Shown here in pieces: positions 56,291 to 64,000 of a stretch of DNA of 64,000 bases; the first letter of the stretch is position 1; every line of letters starts with the position of its first letter. The position numbers and the translations under genes were made by a program. This DNA is from Crocodylus rhombifer (Eukaryota > Chordata > Crocodylia > Crocodylidae): the NCBI GenBank assembly GCA_038503035.1, contig JAVSML010024609.1, positions 132,214-196,213 of the forward strand, given 5' to 3'. Below the pieces are notes generated by a model, which did not search any database, was not told where the DNA came from, and saw nothing but the letters and a program-made list of their open reading frames with translations.

Positions 56291-57190
56291 TGCGAGAGGT
56301 GTGTGAATCATTCCTACCTGATTCATGAATTTAAGAAAGTCCCTAGATGCTGCTCCCCTGGTGTAACCATGCCACTGAACCCTTCTGATCCACCCAGTCC
56401 TCTACTCTCCCATGCTCCCCTCCCCCACCCCCACATCTAAGGAAGACTGAGGGAAGCAGAGCACTGGCTCTCTGACAACTACCCAGGGGTGTGCTTAGGG
56501 GAACCTTGCTGCTGGCACCAATGACCCTCACCAGTAAACAGACCTGGGTACCCCTGGTCTCTGAAATGGAGGAGCATTTCCCCATGGCTGGATCCATCTT
56601 GGGTGTCCCCTGGAAGGGTTCAGCCATAAGGGAATATGTCTCAGCCACAGACCTGCCAATCAGTTGATCAGTGGGACAGGGTGGAGGCTTTCTCCCAGGC
56701 CTGGAACCCCTCCACCCTAGGGCTGTGGGACAGGTCCAGCTGTACTGTTGCAGCCTCCCATTCCTGCACAGACTGGTCCATGCATATGGTGGTGGTTAAT
56801 TTCCCAAACATTGAACCGAACTGGGGTTTCCCTGGGATAGGTCAGGTTGCAAGGGAATACTCCCCACCCCAGTCCCACTGATGAGCTGATGGGTAGGGCT
56901 GGCAGAAGGAAAGCATTCTCCTGTGGTTGGAACAGTACTGGAGCTCCAAGACAGTTCCAGCCACAGCACAAGTGCCTGCCACCTCCAGGTGACCTGGACT
57001 ATACATGGAGAGGGACGAATTCTCTTCTAGTTGGACCTCTCCTAGACAAGGATGGGTTCAGCTGCAACTCGGACCCATGCATAGCTCCACATCACCTAGA
57101 GCTGGGCACAGGGTGGGAGGCAGAGGCAGGGGCAGCACAGATAAAGAAGGAGCAGCTCCTTTTCCCCCTGGCTAGATAGCTTGCCTTTGA
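56291..57190. other. Intergenic DNA, GC-rich, unclassified
   Basis: No domain recognised. Two similar passages, GGTTCAGCCATAAGGGAATATGTC..CAGTTGATCAGTGGGACAGG at 56618 and GGTCAGGTTGCAAGGGAATACTCC..GATGAGCTGATGGG at 56840, suggest a degenerate internal duplication of about 220 bp. Confidence 0.4.
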
Positions 57191-57194
57191 GGTG

Positions 57195-57400
57195 ACTCTC
57201 TTGCTGTCTAACCAGAGTACTGGAACACTTCCAAGGAAGGTGGTGCCCTCCCCTACCTTGGGAGTCTTTAAGAAAAGGCTGGATAGACATCTGGCTGGGC
57301 CATCTGACCCAAGCACTCTTTCCTGCCCAGGGCAGGGGGTCAGACTCGATGGTCTGTTGAGGTCCCTTTTGGCCCTAGCATCTATAAATCTGTACTTGTA
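57195..57400 (+). mobile_element. CR1 LINE 3' UTR fragment
   Basis: Plus-strand CR1 3' end: CTTCCAAGGAAGGTGGTGCCCTC..GGGAGTCTTTAAGAAAAGGCTGGATAGACATCTGGCTGG, then CAGACTCGATGGTCTGTTGAGGTCCCTT and a short ATCTATAAATCT tail. A very short, 5' truncated copy. Confidence 0.85.
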
Positions 57401-58264
57401 TATATCTTCTCTCAATGGCTTTCCAGTACTGCAAATTTCAATGTTTGAACTGGAATTTGATGAGAGATTGGGGCAGGGGGCCAGGGAGTAAAGAAGAGGA
57501 ACAGGAGTTTGACTGACAAGGATGACCAGCCAATCCCAGTCTCACAATAGCCTGGACAGGGCTGGGCCATTAACCTACTCAGACAAGTGCAATTATGGGT
57601 AATGAATAATTTCTTTGCATTTGTCCTGCCTCCCTCCTGCCACCACAAAATTTTCTAGAGAACCAAGAATGGTAAACTTTTTTTTTTATATTGTTAACAA
57701 AAGCTAAGATTCTCATATAACCACATGGCTTCAGGAGCTGGTGCTTGAACAAAATCTGCCAAATATTCCAAGGCTTACAGCTTAGACCAAGGTGCCAGTG
57801 AGTTTAGGATGTTATCACTTTTCTCAATATTCTTTGGTCTAAATTAGTGGTTCTTTCTGAAGGACCCATCATGTCTAATTGTGATACAATTGGCAATACT
57901 TTCAATATCCAAGTTGATATTTCTTTTCCAGAGACTGTCTAGCATATTGGTCCAGACTATATGTGTTGGGTTTGGAGTAGGCTTCTTCTGGCAATCTCTC
58001 TCTCTCTCATTTTTATAGCATAAAAATGTTCCATTTCTCCAAGATCTAATATCTCTGAGGCCCCGACGTGTAGTAAATGAAGAGACGGAGAGTCCTAGTT
58101 AAGAAAGAAAAAAAGAAAGAAACCAATCTCCATCATTTCCCTTGTCACCATAAATGCACATGGCATACTCTTATTTAACACTTGTTCTTCATCCTAAGGG
58201 GATGTATTCTCTTCCATAGCTAGACACTTATATAGTCAATGGCTGTACATTAATTCCCAGTTTG
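57401..58264. other. Intergenic DNA; (CT)n run near 57.99 kb
   Basis: No gene recognised. CTCTCTCTCTCTC at about 57994 and an A/G-rich tract at about 58107-58125. Confidence 0.45.
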
Positions 58265-58445
58265 TAAGGCACACACAGACATAACACTTGAAATGATTTT
58301 AAAGCGTTTAAAACTGCACATGTCCAGACATACAAGCCAGTTTAGAACAGATTCAACAGTATACCTGAATAATCAGGTATTATCTCTCTGAACCAGTTCA
58401 GTGCTAAATGAAGGCATGAAGCTGGTTGGTCCTATAGGCACCCCA
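58265..58445. mobile_element. Short inverted-repeat element (AAACCAGTTT family), decayed
   Basis: CAGACATAACACTTGAAATGATTTTAAAGCGTTTAAAACTG at the left and AAGCCAGTTTAGAACAG, CTGAACCAGTTCAG inside fit the family; the ends are worn. Confidence 0.4.
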
Positions 58446-58774
58446 CAGTGCATCACTTCCCCTCCACTTCTACCCCAACCCCATCATGGCAGAAGGCTGC
58501 TCTGATATGTAGCTAGAATTGTACTGCCCCAAACTCTATTGGCAGCACTTGATATCAGTGTCCCTGGCTCAGACCTCTGGGGCACCTCTCTGCCCCTTTG
58601 AATGAGCTGGACAATTTTCTTCCACTGGTGAGAATTGACCAGGATTGTGTGCATCCCAGGCTTATATGGGGTGGGAGGTGGCCAGGTGTGGGGAGAGTGT
58701 TGCCTGGCCCCCTGGTTCTGTGTGCCTGGGAGCTCCAAGGACTCCACTGCCACTAATGGAAGGCTATTAGGAGT

Positions 58775-59270
58775 TCCCACTATAGCAAGGATGTGAACAA
58801 GTTGGAGAGAGTCCGGTGGAGGGCAGTGAACATGGTTTGGAGGCTGGGGCACTTGACTTTTGAGAAGAGGCTAAGGAAACTGGGCTTATTTAATATGCAG
58901 TAGAGAAGTCTGAGATTGGATTTGATAGCAGCCTCTAACCACCTGAAACGTTGTTCTGCAGATGATAGAGCTAGGTTATTCTCAGTGGTGACGGATGACA
59001 GAACAAGGAGCAATGGTCTCAAGTTGCAGCAAGGGAGGTTTAGGTTGGATATTAGGAAGAACTTTCTCACTAGGAGGGTGGTGAAGCACTGAAATGGGTT
59101 ACCTAGAAAGGTGGTGGGATCTCCATCCTTCGGGGGTTTTAAGGCCTGCTTGACAAAGCCCTGGGTGAAATGATCTAGTTGGGGATGGTCCTGCTTTGAG
59201 CAGGAGGTTGGGCTACATGACCTTCTGAGGTCCCTTCCAACTCTGATTTTCTATGATTCTTTGATATTAA
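58775..59270 (+). mobile_element. CR1 LINE 3' end
   Basis: Starts in the C-terminal coding part (KDVNKLERVRWRAVNMVWRL-like codons, compare KDVEKLERVQRRATRMIRG at 55.16 kb) and runs through GTTTAGGTTGGATATTAGGAAG and GGAGGTTGGGCTACATGACCTTCTGAGGTCCCTTCC to a TTCTATGATTCTTTGAT tail, the classic CR1 3' short repeat. 5' truncated; frames broken. Confidence 0.92.
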
Positions 59271-61214
59271 ACCTCCTGAGCCCCAGGGCCCAAGCACATA
59301 GAAGCAGGGGGCCAGACACCTTCCCCCCACAATCTGGCCACCCTTCCTTCCCCAAATCAGCCTGGGATGCATCAAACCGAGATCCATTTCCAGGAACTGA
59401 AGTAAAATTATGAGCAGCTTGGGGGAAAATGCACTTTCAAATCTGTAAAAACTCTGGCACCTCCAGAGTGCCCAGCCCACTCCAGGAACCTAGAAGCAGA
59501 ATCCAGGCAGGCCCTTTTGTCTGCCCTCCCAACTTTACAAGCAACTTTGGCACTCCCAATCAGGATATCACCACATAAATTTCAGTAAAGTTCAGGTCTT
59601 TAGTCACTCAGTGTTAATGAGAAGGAAAAGCAGAAAATTGCAGTCGGGCTGGGTACGCTCTACCACCGCCTGGTAGTAGTTCAGTGGTACTTCAATGCCT
59701 AAAACGTGCAGCAGTGTACATGAAGACACATCTGACCCAGGATAATTGTTAAGCAGTTCCCAAACAGCAACATTCTTGCAACAGTTCAAGTATTAGTTTG
59801 TCTGCACCCATAGGTAAAGGCAATGGAAATCTGCACACACATCCCATTTGCAATTACACCTACTTTCCAACCCCCCAGCTCATCAACACTGCTATCTCAG
59901 CCCCCCTTCTTGAAAAAGGCTAAGAATATTTACCTGCTCTCCAGCTGCTACAAAGCCTTAGTTCTGTAATGAGTCCTACAGGAATAAGTCTCTGCAAGAC
60001 CAAATCCTAATTAGTTATTATTTATAAAGCCTTTTGAAGATAAGTGTTCAAGTTTTTGTTATCTTCCTTTGAGCCGCTAGTAGTCATATATCGTTTTTGA
60101 AGTCTGAATCCTGCTTTGTTGAATAAATTATTTTTTCTTCATAATTACAAGTGGAAAGTCATTGAGATTTCCTAAGCAGCATTCTATGTTTAATCCCTCA
60201 GTGTCTGGGGATTTTGTGTAGTATTAATAAATCAGCAGGATTTTTTTGGATCTTTGATTTGGTGGGGGGGGGGGGGTTTGGTGGTTTAAGTGAGAACATG
60301 CTCCCTTCTACCAGCAGATGGTACCAGAGCTCCAGGAAAACAGGATTTGTGCTTCAGTTGCTAGAGGCTGATAAATTAGAAAGACAAAAGGCAATTGAAG
60401 GAACTCTCCCTCTTCTAAAAGTTCTACCCAGAATTTTGCAAATGGGCAGTTCATCGTTTTCTCCAGGTGGGATGGATCTTTTATTTTCTTTTTTAGTTAG
60501 GAGATATTGTGATGAACATAGATCTCTCTAATTTCTGTGTGTGCATAGATTCTAATTTTCTAAGGATTTCCTCCAACAAGAGTATTAATTCAAAAAATCA
60601 CTGGTTCCTACTATGTAATTAGATATTCAGACCAATTTCTTTTCTCCATCATGGATGCCTAACATACCCATGAAATCAGTAGCTTGATTTTCAGAGATGC
60701 TGAACACTGATAGTATCTCTTTGACCACAAAGGACATTACAAATGATGCCACCGTTGCCAACCAATGGAAATTTTAACCTGTCTTTCTTTAAATTCTTTG
60801 TATATACTTCACAGACCTTTGACAGCTACAGGGAAACAAATCACTGTTGAATGGCATCATAGCATTTTAAAACAGCCCTGACCAGAAGTTGATACAAGGA
60901 TAGAATTTTATCAGCCATCAATTCTGGGAGTCCCATATAATTCTAGAGGTTAAAGGCTGTAAATGTTTTACAGTAAAATAAAATCTCTGTATTTCTCACC
61001 TCTAGTGCTTTTGTCTTACCTTCCCTATAGACTAACCAGACAGGAAAAAAACAATTTTGCTTATGATTCTTTTTTCAGTTTCAAATCATTGAACAACTCA
61101 TGATTTAACCACTTTGGTTTATTGCTATACTTCTTATCTTTCCTATGCATTAATATAATTTGTGTTTATGCCCAAAATAAAGCTTCTTTAAGAAACTGCC
61201 TACTTTCCTGAGGT
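59271..61214. other. Intergenic DNA, no gene recognised
   Basis: No recognised domain; a 105-codon frame at 60214-60531 runs through a G-run and matches nothing known to me. Poly(G) tract of about 14 at 60264-60278. Confidence 0.45.
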
Positions 61215-61480
61215 AGTTTTACACATTCTCCCAATGCAACACTGGGCGCTTTTAATTAGCAAGCCACACTAATTAAAAGCGCCCAGGACCGCATCGGGTG
61301 CAGGTGTTTCAGCAGTGCAGTCCACATCAACACAGTGAATGTGTTTTAGTTCAAAGTGCACTGCTGCCACTTTGTCACACTGACGCATTCTGCACCACTG
61401 ATACATCTACACCCAATGCAGTGCTGGGCATGTCAGTTTACATGCCCCAGCAGACTTACCACGTGTGTAAGTGCCTCTAG
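61215..61480. mobile_element. Short foldback DNA element (TTTAGTTCAAA family), copy 3
   Basis: Contains GTGTTTTAGTTCAAAGTGCACTGCTGCCACTTTG, nearly identical to the arm of the 38.2-kb copy, and an inverted pair GGGCGCTTTTAATTAG / CTAATTAAAAGCGCCC (61246-61261 and 61269-61284) with perfect 16-base arms. Outer parts TACACATTCTCCC and CACGTGTGTAAG are weaker. Confidence 0.65.
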
Positions 61481-61499
61481 TGGACTCTCTTTTCTTCAC

Positions 61500-61970
61500 T
61501 CTTGTTCTCCATGAGCATGTATACACATGCCATTAGCGCACAGCAATAAACTGCAGAGCTTATTGCTCCGCAGTTTATTGTTTCCAGGAAGCTCCTGGGT
61601 GCATGGTTTACACATGCGCCAGGACCAAGCACATTGAGTCAGGTCATAGCAGCCCTGGTTGATCAGCCTGCCAGCGCAGAGCTGCTCCAACTGGGTTCAG
61701 TGTGCTGTGGAGGGCCTAGCTGGGGTGTGAGGGGACTTCAGCATGGGCTAGCTAGCAGGCAGCCCTTGCACTGAAGCACCCTTGTGCTGAGCACAAAAAA
61801 ACTCCACAGCAGGGTAGCACTTTTAGTTACAAGTACTACCCTGCTGCAGGGTTTATTAGCTTCTTGTGCCCCAATAGTGGGCATATGTAGACACTGAGAT
61901 GTTTACTGCATAGTTAATTAGTCAACTGCACGGCAAATGTCTTGTGTAGATGCACCCCATGGGATGTTTC
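61500..61970. mobile_element. Short DNA element related to the one split by the LTR at 36.4 kb
   Basis: Shares GCCAGGACCAAGCACATTGAGTCAGGTC, GCCTAGCTGGGGTGTGA and GCACCCTTGTGCT with the 36.1-kb element. Includes hairpins AATAAACTGCAGAGC..GCTCCGCAGTTTATT (61545-61581) and GCAGGGTAGCAC..GTACTACCCTGC (61812-61856). Ends in TCTTGTGTAGATGCACCCCATGGG. Non-coding. Confidence 0.6.
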
Positions 61971-62249
61971 CTAGAAATTCTGAGTTTATTGAACCCTGCT
62001 TTCTTGAAGACCAAGGGAAGCCTTTTCCATTACCTTGTCTTCCATTTTTTGACTATATTTAGCTGAATTACTGTTTAATTTACCTTAGAGATTATACATT
62101 CCTTAGCATAATATCTAAGTGCCTCACTACTCAGTAGGTATTATGAGTCTCCACTTCCTAGATCAAACTGAGGATTCCTTTTCAATAACTCCAGAAATAA
62201 ACAGTTTAGTCTATACCAAAGGATCCTGTCGCAGTGGTTTACAAATAAC

Positions 62250-62555
62250 ACGTTGGACATAAATGTACATGGTAAACACTAGAGAGTGGCCACATCTACC
62301 CATGCAATTAATAAAACTCCAGTGCAAATTGTGCCACAGTAAACTAATCCTGATGTCACCATCTACATGTGTATTTAAGCACAGTAATTTACGCTGCAAT
62401 AAGATAGTATTTGTGTCTGATGGGATAACCTGACAGCACAGTACATTAGTTTGCACCAGCCTAATTACCACACACATGTAGATGGTGATGCTTTATTGTG
62501 CAGCAAATTAGTCTACTGAGCAGTAAAGTGTATATGTAGACATACCTATTATGAC
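62250..62555. mobile_element. Non-autonomous DNA transposon, TCTAC-type ends
   Basis: Left edge GGCCACATCTACCCATGCAATTAATAAA; right edge CAGTAAAGTGTATATGTAGACATACC, whose reverse GGTATGTCTACATATACAC resembles the ends of the 45.1-kb element. The middle repeats CCATCTACATGTGTA and CACATGTAGATGG (62358, 62474) are reverse complements of each other, so the arms can pair. Non-coding. Confidence 0.6.
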
Positions 62556-62852
62556 CTTTTCTTATTTTATGATGCTTGGATTAGAGGAGAAGGTCAGCTG
62601 AGTGAAGGACATAAATTTTATTTCAAAATTAAGCATATGTTTGACAGAGTTGGGATTAATTTAGCCAGCTTGTTAAGTATTTAGTGGGATCAAATCCAGG
62701 GTAAATGCATTTATATATAGCAATCTTCCTACAAAGGCAGTTTACAATGAAGCAAAATATAGTAGAAAAGTGGTAGACATTCAAAAGTATGCTCTGATAT
62801 ATCCACTAAAAAGCTCCTGAATTATCTAAAACAATGTGCCAATGGTATATGC

Positions 62853-63001
62853 CAGGGGTTTACAACTTTTTTAAAGGAGTGTACCCCTTCTGGGTACACT
62901 TTTGGCAGGAGGAGGGGTAGGGAGTGCCCCCACGACACATACCCACTAACCCCTTTCCAAGTACCCCCGGGGATATGCATACCCCCAGTTGTCAACCCCT
63001 G
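62853..63001. mobile_element. hAT-type MITE (CAGGGGTT ends)
   Basis: 149 bp with terminal inverted repeats CAGGGGTTTACAAC and, reversed, CAGGGGTTGACAAC (13 of 14 match). This matches the hAT/Charlie-type terminus CAGGGGTTCTCAAC common in amniotes. GTACCCC motifs recur inside in both orientations. An 8-bp target duplication could not be seen, so it may be old. Confidence 0.72.
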
Positions 63002-63039
63002 CTTGACAATGCAGTAAAGTGTAGCAATTAAAAGGGCAG

Positions 63040-63142
63040 AAAGGACTATTGTGATAATCTAATCTGACTTCCTGAATAACCCTGGAGGTGCAATGTACTT
63101 TTTTCTAGTTTGAGCCTATCTAGGTTTGATATTCAATTGTTG

Positions 63143-63188
<46 letters not shown>

Positions 63189-63380
63189 TGAATTGAAGAG
63201 TCCTCTGTACAATTGTTTCTGTTACAGGTTCTTATACTTGTGATCAAAACTTCCTCATTGTTAAACTGAGAGATTGAGTAACCTGACTCTTTCATAGTAA
63301 GGGCTGTTTTCCAATTCACAGTCATTCTTTTAAATCTTCTCTGTACACTCTGGAGTTTATGAACTTCTTTCTCCCATTGT
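63040..63380 (-). mobile_element. Old CR1/L3-type LINE 3' fragment split by (AT)n
   Basis: On the plus strand GACTATTGTGATAATCTAATCTGACTTCC and, after an (AT)n tract, TAAGGGCTGTTTTCCAATTCACAGTCATTC..CTTCTCTGTACACTCTGGAG read like the reverse complement of an old CR1/L3-type 3' end. Non-coding, worn. Confidence 0.5.
63145..63185. repeat. (AT)n microsatellite
   Basis: About 20 uninterrupted AT units, inside an old LINE fragment. Such tracts are usually length-variable. Confidence 0.95.
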
Positions 63381-64000
63381 AGACACCAGAAATTGACACA
63401 GGGCTTGTCTACAGCATGGCAGCAGTGTGCCCTTGATGGACTGTCCTCATGTATGCCCCACCTACCTATGCCTGCACATGTGTTTCAAACAAAGAAGTAT
63501 GCAAGTGAGGGCACTCCAGGGTCAGTTTCCAGGGTTACTCTCAAGCAAGCTGAAGATGAAAGTCTCAACAGTGACTGTGGAAGAATGTTCTGAATCCTTT
63601 TCACTGGCATAGTCTTGACTTTAGGGGGTGCAATCAGGCATAAGGGGTTGGGGAATGTTTAGGAAGGCCTAGCAAGGGCATACAACTGTTGCAATGTAGA
63701 CCTGTTCACAGTATCCAGTAGATGCTAATGCCAAGTACAGAGGTGATGTAACCTCCCTACTCCTAACTTGATAATGCCTCATTTCTGCATGAAGGGTATT
63801 ATGTTCAGCTGATTATCCAACATCAGTCCCTTTCCCCAAGTACATGTCAGAGAGTTAATCATTGATGCATAATTCTGGGAAACATGGCCTCACAATGCTG
63901 TTTACTTACACTAAGGTAGTCCATGGGGTTTGTATTAAGTAGTGATTAGCATAAATAAAGTGCTTTCTGAAGTTAGGATGTCATGGTCAAATAAAAGATA
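63381..64000. other. Intergenic DNA to the window end
   Basis: GGGCTTGTCTACAGCATGGCAGCAGTGTGCCC at 63400 resembles the start of the TCTAC/TTTAGTTCAAA families of short elements. Nothing else recognised. Confidence 0.4.

Noticed and set aside
60214..60531. 105-codon plus-strand frame
   Set aside because: Runs through a poly(G) tract and matches no known protein; no splice or promoter context supports it.
1..64000. CRISPR arrays, bacterial operons, prophage or integron features
   Set aside because: No regularly spaced direct repeats, no Shine-Dalgarno-led gene strings and no prokaryotic protein families. The window is plainly vertebrate nuclear DNA.

Overview
The window is vertebrate nuclear DNA. 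It has spliced coding exons with GT/AG borders and long introns, and it is dense in CR1-clade LINEs, L2-like LINEs, Penelope-like elements, hAT-type foldback elements, tRNA-derived SINEs and solo LTRs. That repeat mix points to a non-avian sauropsid, most likely a crocodilian and possibly a turtle. No bacterial genes, CRISPR arrays, rRNA genes or intact tRNA genes were seen.

Region 1 (about 1-19,190) is the 3' end of a single plus-strand host gene, recognised as PCLO (piccolo, a presynaptic active-zone scaffold). Three coding exons (7781-7915, 9144-9289, 14019-14159) join in phase and encode the C-terminal C2B domain up to the stop codon. A 3' UTR of about 5 kb follows, ending near an AATAAA at 19162. 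The introns carry CR1, L2-like and hAT-type insertions.

Region 2 (about 19.2-51 kb) is repeat-rich intergenic DNA. In mammals the downstream neighbour of PCLO is CACNA2D1, but none of it is visible here. The region holds two certain or near-certain solo LTRs (36416-37436, nested in an older element; 31892-32619), a third probable one (41343-41828), two weaker LTR candidates, a second copy of a foldback hAT family (34271-35002), a decayed Myb/SANT-like domain of the Harbinger-associated type (39525-39870), several families of short inverted-repeat elements and inverted-dimer tRNA SINEs.

Region 3 (about 51.1-55.65 kb) has a Penelope-like element 3' half with a GIY-YIG endonuclease frame on the minus strand. 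It abuts, head to head, a nearly full-length but dead CR1 LINE on the plus strand (ORF1 SGNH esterase, ORF2 endonuclease plus reverse transcriptase). The CR1 catalytic Asp pair has become Asn-Asn.

Region 4 (55.65-64 kb) is intergenic, with CR1 3' ends, more short inverted-repeat elements, a hAT MITE with CAGGGGTT termini and an (AT)n tract.

Only the PCLO exons look like functional host coding sequence. All other coding similarity is transposon-derived and broken. Family names come from recognition by eye. Boundaries marked approximate were judged from sequence similarity within the window and remembered family hallmarks.
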